Part shown: piece by piece, positions 1-8,165 of the stretch
Layout of the letters: every line of letters begins with the position of its first letter
Position numbering within the stretch: position 1 is the stretch's first letter
Assembly (NCBI GenBank): GCA_017537175.1
Contig: JAFYLH010000014.1
Location: 1 to 64,000 of the forward strand
Direction: 5' to 3'
DNA: 64,000 bases
From: Clostridia bacterium
GTDB lineage: Bacteria; Bacillota; Clostridia; Oscillospirales; CAG-272
The notes under the pieces: model-generated
The model's input: the letters and a program-made list of their open reading frames with translations, nothing else
What the model was told of the DNA's origin: nothing
The model's database searches: none
Translations under genes and position numbers: made by a program

Positions 1-1147
1 AGGTAAGGGTTTCGGGATTTGCTTTGATTATATATGCGGTGGTACGGTTTGCGTCACCGTCAATTGCATCAAATGAAATTTCACCGCTGACACCGCTGTG
101 GGTGATACCCGTCAAAGCAAGGCGAATAGCGGCCGGATCCTCGGAGTTTGCCTTTCTAATTGCTTCGATTGCAACATTATATGCATCATATCCAAGAACA
201 CTTACAGCGGATATGGTGTCGTTTCCGCCGTTAAGCTCTAATGCATCCTTGTTGGAATTAATGTACTTTTTAAAGCTTTCATCAAAAGTTGAAACCCCGC
301 CCTCGTGATAATGCGAGGAAACATATAACTGTGTGTTGGTATCAACAACTGCATCAAGGATCTTGTTATCATCAAGGGTGTCAGAGCCCAAAATCGGGAT
401 CTCTATTCCCATTTCGTTTGCCTGGGTTATGATCTTTGTGGCATATGCTATCGAAACAGGGATGAATATCACATCCACCTCGTTCTCTACGGCTTTGTTA
501 AGATAGGAGGTGAAATTAGTACTATGCTCAGGGAAGGAGTCCATAATTACCTGACCGCCTCTTTTGATAAATTCCTGTTCAAAATATACCATAAGCCCTT
601 GGTCATATTCATTTCCCGCTTCACCGAGAAGATAAGCCTTTTTCGCTCCGAATTTTTCAAATGCAAAGCCGGAAAGCGTTGTTGCCTGGAAGGGGTCTTC
701 ATAACAGATTCTGAAATAATGGTCGTTACCCATAGTTACATATATATTGGTACAGGAGGCACCTATAATGGGAATACCCGCATTTTTAAAGCTGTCCGAA
801 GCAGCGATAGAAACATTTGAACCGTAGGAACCTATTGCAAGAGAGATATCCTTGTCGGCAAGCTCCTGTGCGACCTCAACAGCTGCCTTCTCGTCTGATT
901 TGTTGTCGGCATAAACAAGCTCTACCTTGTAGGTCTCGCCCTTAATATCAACAGTAGGTGTCAAATGATTGGCATATTTTATGCCCAGAACCTCCTTTTT
1001 ACCTCCGGAAGCAGAATTACCCGAGGTTGGCTCAAAAACACCTATTTTAATAACCTTTTCACCTGTCTCTACCTCGGTTGAAGCGCAGCCCGCAAGGAGA
1101 GAAAGTAACATAATAAGGGTAACTAATACGGCAACAAATTTCTTCAT
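1..1147 (-). CDS. LivJ-like branched-chain amino acid ABC transporter substrate-binding lipoprotein, 3' end cut by window
   Basis: Reading leftwards from the ATG at 1147, the frame stays open for 382 codons to the window edge, so the C-terminus is missing. The N-terminus is a lipoprotein signal peptide (MKKFVAVLVTLIMLLSLLAGC) with lipobox LAGC and Cys at about residue 21. The mature part starts VIKIGVFEPTSG and continues as a periplasmic-binding-protein type I fold of the Leu/Ile/Val receptor class (peptide segments GAS..N, ADSFGH-like acidic loops and LGYDAYNVA near the C-terminal end). This class binds amino acids, amides or other small ligands outside the membrane and hands them to a LivH/LivM/LivFG permease, which would lie beyond the left edge. 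The start is fixed by GGAGG 8 nt upstream and a good promoter. The ligand cannot be told from the sequence. Confidence 0.88.
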   Translation of the reverse strand, partial: MKKFVAVLVTLIMLLSLLAGCASTEVETGEKVIKIGVFEPTSGNSASGGKKEVLGIKYANHLTPTVDIKGETYKVELVYADNKSDEKAAVEVAQELADKDISLAIGSYGSNVSIAASDSFKNAGIPIIGASCTNIYVTMGNDHYFRICYEDPFQATTLSGFAFEKFGAKKAYLLGEAGNEYDQGLMVYFEQEFIKRGGQVIMDSFPEHSTNFTSYLNKAVENEVDVIFIPVSIAYATKIITQANEMGIEIPILGSDTLDDNKILDAVVDTNTQLYVSSHYHEGGVSTFDESFKKYINSNKDALELNGGNDTISAVSVLGYDAYNVAIEAIRKANSEDPAAIRLALTGITHSGVSGEISFDAIDGDANRTTAYIIKANPETLT

Positions 1148-1175
1148 CTTATCCTCCAAAACCATATATATATTT

Positions 1176-1204
1176 ATTATAAAACAAATAATAAACATCG
1201 TCAA
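1176..1204 (-). promoter_or_regulatory. Sigma-A-type promoter for the LivJ-like gene
   Basis: On the minus strand TTGACG (1204-1199) and TATAAT (1181-1176) are separated by exactly 17 bp. The predicted transcription start falls about 20 nt before the GGAGG of the lipoprotein gene. It lies back to back with the rightward promoter of the GH13 gene. Confidence 0.7.
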
Positions 1205-1231
1205 TGGGTATTAATAAATTTTTCAAAAATA

Positions 1232-1260
1232 TTGATTTTAATTGCGCTGTATGCTATCAT
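1232..1260 (+). promoter_or_regulatory. Sigma-A-type promoter for the GH13 gene
   Basis: TTGATT (1232-1237), a 17-bp spacer and TATCAT (1255-1260) precede the GGAGG/ATG of the glucosidase at 1288. The -10 box is imperfect. No catabolite-repression site is evident. Confidence 0.55.
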
Positions 1261-1287
1261 ATAAGCATTAAAATGACGGAGGATAAT

Positions 1288-2874
1288 ATGAAAAATTGGT
1301 ATAAGGAAGCGGTTGTATATCAGATATATCCCAAAAGTTTTTGTGATACAAATGCTGACGGTATCGGTGACATACCGGGTATAATATCCAAGCTTGACTA
1401 TCTTAAAAATTTGGGTATAAACACAATATGGCTTTCTCCCTGTTATGTATCTCCCGGTGACGATAACGGATATGATATTGCTGATTACAGAGCGATAGAT
1501 CCTGTTTATGGAACTATGGATGATTTCAAGCATATGCTTGATGAAATGCATAAAAGAGGAATACGGCTGCTGATGGACCTTGTTGTAAACCATACCTCTG
1601 ACGAGCATGAGTGGTTTACAGAAAGCAAAAAGGGAAAGGATAATCCTTACCGTGACTATTATATCTGGAAGGATCCTGTAGACGGACACGAGCCCAACGG
1701 CTGGAGATCAAATTTTGGTGGAAGCGCCTGGGAATATGACGAAGCAAGCGGTCAGTATTATCTGCACCTTTATTCAAAAAAGCAGCCTGACCTTAATTGG
1801 GAAAACGAAAAGGTCAGACAGGAAATAGTTGATATGATCAACTATTGGCTTGATATGGGTGTTGACGGCTTCAGATGTGATGTTATAAATTCCATATCCA
1901 AGGATTTCACCCAGGAGATCCCCGGGGACGGCCCCAGACTGCACGAATATATTCAGCTCCTTAACCGTGAATGCTTTGCTCCTCACAATGCTATGACGGT
2001 TGGAGAGGTATGGGGACTCACACCCGATCAATCACTTATGCTGACCCATCCCGACAGAGGCGAGCTTAGTATGGCGTTTCAGTTTGACCATATGTCGGTA
2101 GGCCGCAACGGAGGTAGATTCTATCTTTGTGATTTTGATCCTCAGGCATTTATGGATCATCTTTTCAGATGGCAGTACGGACTTGAGGGTAAGGGCTGGA
2201 ATGCTATCTGTATCGAAAACCACGACCAGCCGAGAGCCCTTAACAGGTATGCCGACTTTATTGATTACCGTTATGAGGCGGCTACTATGCTGGGTACCAT
2301 CGAGCTGTGCCTTAAGGGAACACCCTTTATATATCAAGGACAGGAGATAGGACTTATCAATCCTACATTTAATTCGCTTGAAGAATGCCGTGATATAGAA
2401 GCTATAAATGCATATCCTGAGCTTATTGAAAAATTCAGCGAGGAAGAGGTCATGCGCTTGTTCTCGGCAGACAGCCGTGACTGCGGAAGAGCACCTATAC
2501 CCTGGAATGATACCGAAAACGGAGGCTTTACCACAGGCACACCCTGGCTTAAGCTTCCCGACAAATACGAGCTTATAAATGCAGAAGCCGATCTTAACGC
2601 ACAGAAAAGTGTATATAATTACTATAAAAAGCTTATAGACCTGCATCTTAACAACAGCGCGCTACTGCACGGTGTGTTTGAACGGGAATATAACAAAGAC
2701 CCCGTATCTGTTTTTTCAAGAACCGAGGGTGATGACAGAGTACTTGTTATCTGTAACTTTTCCAACCAAGAGCAAAGCTTTGATTTCGGATACAGAGAAA
2801 TGATACTTACCAATTACCCGAATCATAAATTCAATAACAGCCTACCCCCGTATGCGGCACTTATTGTCAGATAA
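1288..2874 (+). CDS. GH13 alpha-glucosidase (oligo-1,6-glucosidase / dextran glucosidase type)
   Basis: A 528-residue protein, the usual length for the oligo-1,6-glucosidase branch of GH13. All four conserved regions are present: DLVVNH (97-102), GFRCD with the nucleophile D198, the acid/base E240 in VGEVWG, and NHDQPR with D313. The Val after the nucleophile Asp (GFRCDV) is the pattern linked in this subfamily to alpha-1,6 or trehalose-type substrates rather than maltose. The N-terminus WYKEAVVYQIYPKSF is typical. There is no signal peptide, so it should hydrolyse imported isomalto-oligosaccharides, panose or similar in the cytoplasm. An upstream in-frame extension to 1204 lacks an RBS; GGAGG just before 1288 fixes the start. 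Its 3' end overlaps the convergent GT5-like gene by 8 bp. Trehalose-6-phosphate hydrolase is the main alternative. Confidence 0.92.
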   Translation: MKNWYKEAVVYQIYPKSFCDTNADGIGDIPGIISKLDYLKNLGINTIWLSPCYVSPGDDNGYDIADYRAIDPVYGTMDDFKHMLDEMHKRGIRLLMDLVVNHTSDEHEWFTESKKGKDNPYRDYYIWKDPVDGHEPNGWRSNFGGSAWEYDEASGQYYLHLYSKKQPDLNWENEKVRQEIVDMINYWLDMGVDGFRCDVINSISKDFTQEIPGDGPRLHEYIQLLNRECFAPHNAMTVGEVWGLTPDQSLMLTHPDRGELSMAFQFDHMSVGRNGGRFYLCDFDPQAFMDHLFRWQYGLEGKGWNAICIENHDQPRALNRYADFIDYRYEAATMLGTIELCLKGTPFIYQGQEIGLINPTFNSLEECRDIEAINAYPELIEKFSEEEVMRLFSADSRDCGRAPIPWNDTENGGFTTGTPWLKLPDKYELINAEADLNAQKSVYNYYKKLIDLHLNNSALLHGVFEREYNKDPVSVFSRTEGDDRVLVICNFSNQEQSFDFGYREMILTNYPNHKFNNSLPPYAALIVR

Positions 2875-4246
2875 ATGAATACAAGGTCTTTTCCGCTTCC
2901 TTTTCTACAGCTTCCATACTGTCAGAGGCAGAAAAGATCTTTTTCATTGTATTTTGCTGTAGCCTGTTAAAGGTCTTTTTATCGTGACGGTATATACCCA
3001 GCGCATCCCAAAGGGTGTACATCATATCTGTGCGTACCGAGGGATTATAGGTATATCCGTTGCCGTCAAGGGTAAGCTTGTTAAAGTATACAAAGCCGGG
3101 ATCAAAGAATCTGTGGCAGGGAAGTATGGGTACACAGCCGTAGGCTGCCGAAATAAAAGACGGATTTCCGCAAACAGAATTAAGTCCGCCGAAAATACAA
3201 AAATCAGCTCCCGAAAAGATATTTTTTAAGGTTTCGGGGCTTTTGTCCTGTATACATATACATTTTTTAGGCATATAAGTCTGATCCGATCTTCGCAGAC
3301 GGTCTGATATCACGATAGTCTGTATATCACAACGGTTCAGCTCATCCGCGTACCTGTGCCATATATCCATATTCCTGTCGGGATATATGGCAATAAGGGG
3401 TAGGTCGGTGTTTTCTTCAAGGTAAAGATATTTTTGTATAAATCTTTTGTTTAATAACTTTTTGTGAATATCCTCTGAGGAATATTTTTTGTGAATATCA
3501 GTATCCCTTTCGGGGGAGAAATCGTCATAATCAATTCCTAAACGCAGCTTCCGTATCTTAAAGCCGAACTGTATGGCGGTATGGTGAAGCTCATCGCGGT
3601 GATCGTATAAAATATTCAGTGCATTTTCGCCTACAAATACTCTTGAAGCGGATATTACGGCAGCTTTTGTAAGGTTTATACGGTCCTTTGATATCATAAT
3701 ATGTCTTTCGTCGGGGGACAGTCCAAAAACTGTCGTAACCTTTGAACTGTCATATATCCCGTACACATCGTCATTGATATAGTGATAGCACCTGATGTTA
3801 CGCAGTACAGAACTGTATGGGTGCTTAAATTTTATATATGTCGGCACAAGAGCGGTATTTGCGCTGTTTGTAATGATATACTCACAGTCGGTCAGCTTAT
3901 TCATTACAACATCAAGAGCCGCTGTGCAGAATACCGCGGTCTTTGTTCCGTCATCATAACAGCTACTATCAGCATCATTGCCAAAAAGGCGGCTGCTTGA
4001 TACAAAGTAATAATCTACCGATTCCTTTTTGGTGTGAAACAGGTTGATATTAAAGCTTCCTTTGGGTGTTTTGATAACAAAAGCTCCGCCTATCTCAAGA
4101 TCAAGAGCGGTATAATTATACCTTTGCTGATAGAATGGGAGTATAACATTGACCCTGCATCCTCTTTTTGTAAGAGCATTTGCCATAACAACTGCACAAC
4201 TGCCCTTGCGGTCATATATGTTATCGCTGATTATTGTAATATTCAT
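2867..4246 (-). CDS. Divergent GT5 (glycogen/starch synthase)-like glycosyltransferase
   Basis: 459 residues. The fold order is that of GlgA: an N-terminal Rossmann start (MNITIISD), and a hinge LRLGIDYDDFSPERDTD near residues 235-250 that closely parallels the GlgA segment ending in a lone-spaced Lys-Tyr-Ser. A C-terminal GGLNSVCGNPSFISAAYGCVP (352-372) follows, corresponding to the donor-site loop that is normally PSRFEPCGL. However, the N-terminal KxGGL ADP-glucose motif is replaced by DRKGSC, and the acidic donor-loop residue is absent. Catalytic competence is therefore doubtful; it may use another donor or have a structural or regulatory role. The start at 4246 is preferred over 4261 because GAGG lies 9 nt before it. 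It is convergent with the GH13 glucosidase, suggesting glucan metabolism. I infer GT5 kinship from pattern only. Confidence 0.65.
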   Translation of the reverse strand: MNITIISDNIYDRKGSCAVVMANALTKRGCRVNVILPFYQQRYNYTALDLEIGGAFVIKTPKGSFNINLFHTKKESVDYYFVSSSRLFGNDADSSCYDDGTKTAVFCTAALDVVMNKLTDCEYIITNSANTALVPTYIKFKHPYSSVLRNIRCYHYINDDVYGIYDSSKVTTVFGLSPDERHIMISKDRINLTKAAVISASRVFVGENALNILYDHRDELHHTAIQFGFKIRKLRLGIDYDDFSPERDTDIHKKYSSEDIHKKLLNKRFIQKYLYLEENTDLPLIAIYPDRNMDIWHRYADELNRCDIQTIVISDRLRRSDQTYMPKKCICIQDKSPETLKNIFSGADFCIFGGLNSVCGNPSFISAAYGCVPILPCHRFFDPGFVYFNKLTLDGNGYTYNPSVRTDMMYTLWDALGIYRHDKKTFNRLQQNTMKKIFSASDSMEAVEKEAEKTLYSFI

Positions 4247-4275
4247 ATAATTGATCCTCATATCTGTTTTTAAGT

Positions 4276-4305
4276 ATTATAGATCAACTATTATGCGAAA
4301 AACAA
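4276..4305 (-). promoter_or_regulatory. Probable promoter for the GT5-like gene
   Basis: On the minus strand TTGTTT (4305-4300) and TATAAT (4281-4276) are 18 bp apart, directly downstream of the terminator of the acyltransferase gene. This indicates a separate transcription unit. Confidence 0.5.
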
Positions 4306-4309
4306 AGAA

Positions 4310-4329
4310 AAAGGGACCGAAGTCCCTTT
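4310..4329 (-). terminator. Rho-independent terminator after the acyltransferase gene
   Basis: The perfect 8-bp stem AAAGGGAC (4310-4317)/GTCCCTTT (4322-4329) has a TTCG tetraloop on the minus strand and is followed there by TTTTTCTTT. It sits just after the stop at 4334. Confidence 0.85.
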
Positions 4330-4333
4330 TGTT

Positions 4334-5596
4334 TTATTTGTTTGTTCTGACCTTTGCAAGGTTTATCTGATATATTTCTTCTGTTGCAAGAGAAAGCTTG
4401 GTTACAACATTTTCCTTATCCGGGTAGCAATAGAATGAATCATTCTCCGTTGAAATATCTATACAGTCATAAGGCTTGATGTGTGGGAAGCTATATTCAA
4501 CATGAAGGCTGTTAGTTTGCAGGGGTGTACGCTGTATGCGGTAGTTTTCGCCGTTATAATATCCCTCAAGAACAAAGCCGTTTTTGGGATCGTGGGTTAA
4601 TGTCCCCGTTCCAAGAGGTATAAAGCGCCAGCAATGGGGCATAGAGTGAACATCCACCTTGCATTTAAAGCTGTACTGTCCAAGCTCGATCTCACGGCGG
4701 ACCTCATCGCGCTCCCATCTGAACCAATCCGGTACATGGGAAAATTCGGTCTTGCCGTCGTTTGCGGTAAGTGTTCCGTCGGTGTTTAAGCTCCATTTCT
4801 TTCCGCAATGCTTACAGAAGAGCTGTACTCCCTTACTGTCCATCTTAAACTCTGTCATACAGTTAGGACATTTATACAGGATCTTGTGCAAGCCTTCGGC
4901 TCTGTAGGGCTCGGTTATCTGAATATTATTATCCTTTTGATATTTATAATCATCATATTCAAAGGCGTCCCGTATTCTGTTATTGATGTCCTCGGGGGAC
5001 ATTGACTCGATATCCTCGGGAGTCAACAGCTTAGTTATTGTCGTATACAGAGGTACCTTACGCTTTTTCTTTACATTCCATACAGGTGAATGAAGATGAT
5101 TGCCGTGATGGAGAGCTATGACTACAGGGACCTTTCTGCGCTTAACGAGCGTACCTAAGGAATCGGGCAGATATGAGGTTATACCGCATTGGCTGTATCT
5201 TGCCTCGGGATACATACAGAGCACATCTCCGCGGTCAAGCACCTTTTTGATAGAGCGGATAAGGAACATATCGTTGGTGAACTTTCTTGTGCAGATAGCA
5301 CCTATCCATTCCATAAGCCAGGGGCGCATATAGTAGCCGTCTATATTGACAACATTGTTCAGCCTTTGGGGATAGGTTCCCTCGGCCACAAGCTCAAAGT
5401 CTATAAATGACATATGATTTGACAACAGTAAATAGGGAGGCTTTAGCCCGTCCATACCTATCCGTTCTATTTTTCTCTTTTTTCCAAAGAGCATAATTTT
5501 TGACAGTACCCATATCAGCCATGTGAGATATATGGGCTGTCTTATGGGATATCTTGCCGTATTGTAAAATTTTGGATTTTTGTAATTTACCTTCAT
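4334..5596 (-). CDS. PlsC-like acyltransferase with C-terminal zinc-ribbon extension
   Basis: 420 residues. The first ~220 residues carry the LPLAT (1-acyl-glycerol-3-phosphate acyltransferase) signature: NHMSFID (N60, H61, D66) as the NHx4D catalytic motif and YPEARYS (129-135) in place of the usual EGTR-type block. Hydrophobic stretches around residues 20-35 suggest a peripheral or single-pass membrane protein. Unlike a standard PlsC (about 200-250 aa), it carries a four-Cys zinc ribbon (CPNC at 243-246, CKHC at 261-264) and a further ~150-residue beta-rich C-terminal region. Family knowledge supports acyl transfer to a lysophospholipid or other lipid head; the role of the tail is unknown. 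AAGGTGAT 6 nt upstream of the ATG supports the start. It stands as a single-gene unit with its own promoter and terminator. Confidence 0.8.
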   Translation of the reverse strand: MKVNYKNPKFYNTARYPIRQPIYLTWLIWVLSKIMLFGKKRKIERIGMDGLKPPYLLLSNHMSFIDFELVAEGTYPQRLNNVVNIDGYYMRPWLMEWIGAICTRKFTNDMFLIRSIKKVLDRGDVLCMYPEARYSQCGITSYLPDSLGTLVKRRKVPVVIALHHGNHLHSPVWNVKKKRKVPLYTTITKLLTPEDIESMSPEDINNRIRDAFEYDDYKYQKDNNIQITEPYRAEGLHKILYKCPNCMTEFKMDSKGVQLFCKHCGKKWSLNTDGTLTANDGKTEFSHVPDWFRWERDEVRREIELGQYSFKCKVDVHSMPHCWRFIPLGTGTLTHDPKNGFVLEGYYNGENYRIQRTPLQTNSLHVEYSFPHIKPYDCIDISTENDSFYCYPDKENVVTKLSLATEEIYQINLAKVRTNK

Positions 5597-5613
5597 TTTT
5601 AATCACCTTATTA

Positions 5614-5642
5614 ATTATACAATAATAATTTGAAAAAAACAA
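5614..5642 (-). promoter_or_regulatory. Probable promoter for the acyltransferase gene
   Basis: On the minus strand TTGTTT (5642-5637), 17 bp, TATAAT (5619-5614). The -35 box is weak, the -10 perfect. Confidence 0.55.
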
Positions 5643-5655
5643 CCCTTATTATATC

Positions 5656-5684
5656 TTGAAAATATAACGAAATGGGTATATAAT
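5656..5684 (+). promoter_or_regulatory. Sigma-A-type promoter for the SDR gene
   Basis: TTGAAA (5656-5661), 17 bp, TATAAT (5679-5684), about 30 nt before the start codon at 5714. Confidence 0.7.
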
Positions 5685-5713
5685 GTAATTATTGTGCAGG
5701 AAAGGGTGATTTT

Positions 5714-6484
5714 ATGAGAATTGCGGTAATAACAGGAGCATCATCTGGTATAGGCAGGGAGTTTGTAAAGCAGATAGATGCATCAGAAAAGCTTGACGAG
5801 ATATGGCTTATTTCAAGGCGTGAGGATAAGCTCAATCAGTTAGCCGCAGAGTTAAAAAACAAAGCAAGAGTTATCGCGCTTGATCTGCTTGACTCTCACA
5901 GCTTTGAGGTATACAAGGAGCAGTTAAATGATAATACCGAGGTTCGTTATCTCGTCAATGCCTCGGGCTTCGGTTATATGGGAGATTGGTCTGAGATATC
6001 CAACGAAGACCAGATGCGTATGATCGACCTTAATGTCAAGGCTCTTGTCAGCATGACTAATATTACCATTCCGTATATGAAGAAGGGAAGTATGATTATT
6101 CATATGGGGTCGGGTTCTGTGTTCAATCCTCTTCCATACTTTAATATCTATGCGTCCACAAAGAGCTTTGTAAGACATTATTCAAGGGGCCTGCGTGAAG
6201 AGCTTAAGTCTCTTGGCATCCATGTTACCCTTATCTGTCCCGGTTGGGTTCGTACCGAATTTTTTGATCATACAAATTCCTCCAATGTAAGATATTCACC
6301 CAAAAAATACACTCCTATGACAGAGCCCCATGATGTTGTGCGGGTTGCGCTAAAGCACGCAAAACGTAATAAGCCTCTCAGTATATACGGATGGTTCACT
6401 AAGCTACAGCATGTATTGGGTAAGCTTTTGCCCCATAGTCTTATTATGTGCATGTGGAAGGGAATGCTCAAGGAAAATAAATAA
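5714..6484 (+). CDS. Short-chain dehydrogenase/reductase (SDR), classical/DltE-like
   Basis: 256 residues. The Rossmann NAD(P)-binding motif GASSGIG is at residues 8-14, an NASG-like motif at 82-85, the catalytic Ser in GSGS (about 133-135), and YASTK gives Y146 and K150. Arg following the first beta-alpha unit (SRREDKL) suggests NADP(H) preference. The C-terminus, after PGWVRT, contains a basic amphipathic stretch ending KGMLKENK. The substrate is unknown; this subgroup includes broad carbonyl reductases and membrane-associated lipid reductases. It is monocistronic and divergent from the PlsC-like gene, which is a hint but no more than that. The start is supported by an AGGAAAGGG stretch ahead of the ATG. 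Confidence 0.85.
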   Translation: MRIAVITGASSGIGREFVKQIDASEKLDEIWLISRREDKLNQLAAELKNKARVIALDLLDSHSFEVYKEQLNDNTEVRYLVNASGFGYMGDWSEISNEDQMRMIDLNVKALVSMTNITIPYMKKGSMIIHMGSGSVFNPLPYFNIYASTKSFVRHYSRGLREELKSLGIHVTLICPGWVRTEFFDHTNSSNVRYSPKKYTPMTEPHDVVRVALKHAKRNKPLSIYGWFTKLQHVLGKLLPHSLIMCMWKGMLKENK

Positions 6485-6569
6485 CAGATTTTTTGTAGTA
6501 AAACATCGTTCTGATGTGTTCTTATATACGAAATCCAATATAAACCTGATGCTAATATATATCTTGTTA

Positions 6570-6598
6570 TTGATTTATTCATATATTTGTGATATAAT
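6570..6598 (+). promoter_or_regulatory. Sigma-A-type promoter for the CBM9-SLH gene
   Basis: TTGATT (6570-6575), 17 bp, TATAAT (6593-6598), followed by CGGAGG just ahead of the ATG at 6631. Confidence 0.65.
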
Positions 6599-6630
6599 AT
6601 TAGCAATAAGCACTAAACGGAGGTATAAAA

Positions 6631-8112
6631 ATGAAGAAATTAAGTGCAATTTTGTTAACCGTTTGCATGCTCGTTACATCTCTTGCGATGTTCGTAAATG
6701 CAAGCCCCCACGGTATCATCGAAAATGATCCCGTAGCAGTTCCTACAGCAACTCCCACCATCGACGGTACAATCGATGAAGCAGACGGCTGGTCCGAGCC
6801 CGCAAAGATGAACTATGATACCTGCGGTTTCTTCTGGCAGCATAATCCTCTTTCCACCAAGGCTGATATCTATTTCGCATATGACGAAACAGGTCTTTAC
6901 TATGCAGCTGACATCACCGAGGGTCTTGAATGCTTTGACGAGAGAACCGGTGAGGATATGTCCGGCAAGAACAGCTTTGTATACTCTACAGGCGAGGACT
7001 GGATCGATGTAAATGCAGATGATCCTACCGAGCATTACGGCTATGACGGTGATGTATTCGGTCTTCTTGTTGACCCTGCTGAGGGTATGATCAATGCAGG
7101 CTTCTCCTCCGACTATACTCCTTGGTATATGATCGGTCTTTTTGAGGGCGAGGACGGCGATGTTGCAAAGATGTACAGACAGAAGATCAACAAGGGCGAT
7201 ATTACTGATGTCGAAGGCATTGAGGTAGTAGGTACTAAGACCGAGACAGGCTGGCGCTTTGAGGCAAAGATCGCTTGGGATATCATTATCGCTGACCTTG
7301 AGGCTATTACATACGGTGATGTTATACTTACCGTTGACGATATCATCGCTAACGGTGTTGTTTCCAAGGTTGCAGGTATGTATCAGGACAGATTCTATGA
7401 CGAAGAGGCAGGCGAGGTTGCGACATGGGGTCGTTATGTAACTGCTCCCACATCGCAGGTTGACGGTACTCCCGGTCATATGGGCTCCGGTGACCTTGTA
7501 TGCTCCTGCGGTATTACTCTTGTTGCAGGCGGTGATGCGTACGAAAATCCCTTTATTGATGTTAAGGATAACCACTGGTTTGCAGAGTCTGTAAAGTACT
7601 GTGTACAGAAGGGCTATGTAACAGGTATGACCGAAAACACATTTGTTCCCAATGGTAATATTACACGTGCGCAGTTCCTCGTTATGCTTGCTAAGCTTGA
7701 TGGTGTTGACCTTACCAAGTATGATACAACAGATGCAGGTTTTGAGGATGTTAAGACATCTCATTGGTACAACGAGGTTGTATGCTGGGCGGTTGAGAAC
7801 GAATTTACCAGCGGTCTGTCTGCTACCAAGTTTGGTCCTAACGCTAACATTACCCGTTCTCAGCTCGCAAGATTCCTTTATGTTTACTCCGAGAAGAACG
7901 GTATCAACGTAGAAGGTAAGGCTGATCTCAGCGTATTCCCTGATGCTGCAAGTGTTCAGTCTTGGGCAACCGATTCGGTTTCATGGGCAGTTGATGCAGG
8001 TATTATCGGCGGCGTTGCTAAGGATGGAGTAAATTATCTCCAGCCTAACGGTACTGCTACAAGAGCTCAGGCGACTGTAATGTTCAAGGCATTTGATGCT
8101 TTTCGTAAGTAA
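6631..8112 (+). CDS. Secreted SLH-anchored protein with CBM9-like carbohydrate-binding domain
   Basis: 493 residues. A Sec signal peptide covers residues 1-24 (cleavage after VNA). The N-terminal half (about 40-290) begins PTIDGTIDE..GW and has aromatic-rich beta strands such as FAYDETGLYYAADI and GWRFEAKIAW. This is the pattern of family-9 carbohydrate-binding modules found in xylanases and other surface enzymes, but no catalytic module is attached. Three SLH repeats follow at about 306-365, 372-430 and 438-493 (cores such as FIDVKDNHWFAESV, FTSGLSATKFGP and ITR.Q), expected to bind pyruvylated secondary cell-wall polymer. The protein is probably an abundant surface glycan-binding or S-layer component: its codons are conspicuously uniform and its RBS and promoter are strong. 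It ends in a shared bidirectional terminator. CBM9 versus the related DOMON fold cannot be settled here. Confidence 0.85.
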   Translation: MKKLSAILLTVCMLVTSLAMFVNASPHGIIENDPVAVPTATPTIDGTIDEADGWSEPAKMNYDTCGFFWQHNPLSTKADIYFAYDETGLYYAADITEGLECFDERTGEDMSGKNSFVYSTGEDWIDVNADDPTEHYGYDGDVFGLLVDPAEGMINAGFSSDYTPWYMIGLFEGEDGDVAKMYRQKINKGDITDVEGIEVVGTKTETGWRFEAKIAWDIIIADLEAITYGDVILTVDDIIANGVVSKVAGMYQDRFYDEEAGEVATWGRYVTAPTSQVDGTPGHMGSGDLVCSCGITLVAGGDAYENPFIDVKDNHWFAESVKYCVQKGYVTGMTENTFVPNGNITRAQFLVMLAKLDGVDLTKYDTTDAGFEDVKTSHWYNEVVCWAVENEFTSGLSATKFGPNANITRSQLARFLYVYSEKNGINVEGKADLSVFPDAASVQSWATDSVSWAVDAGIIGGVAKDGVNYLQPNGTATRAQATVMFKAFDAFRK

Positions 8113-8122
8113 TATTTAGAAT

Positions 8123-8154
8123 AAAAAAAGGTTCGCTTCGGCGAACCTTTTTTA
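8123..8154. terminator. Bidirectional terminator between convergent genes
   Basis: The stem AAAAAAAGGTTCGC / GCGAACCTTTTTT (8123-8136 and 8141-8153) with a TTCG loop has a T-run on the right arm and an A-run on the left, so it can end both the SLH gene and the leftward DUF1015 gene (stop at 8166). Confidence 0.88.
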
Positions 8155-8165
8155 TTTTGTATCTG

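Noticed and set aside
24..820. Rightward open frames at the left edge
   Set aside because: They are antisense to the LivJ-like lipoprotein frame, which is continuous from 1147 to the window edge.
6503..6517. Hairpin ACATC/GATGT after the SDR gene
   Set aside because: A 5-bp stem with no T-tract is too weak to call a terminator.
6655..7764. Long leftward open frame of 369 codons
   Set aside because: It is antisense to the CBM9-SLH gene, Cys/His-rich with no family signature and no RBS; the opposite strand has signal peptide, SLH repeats and codon bias.
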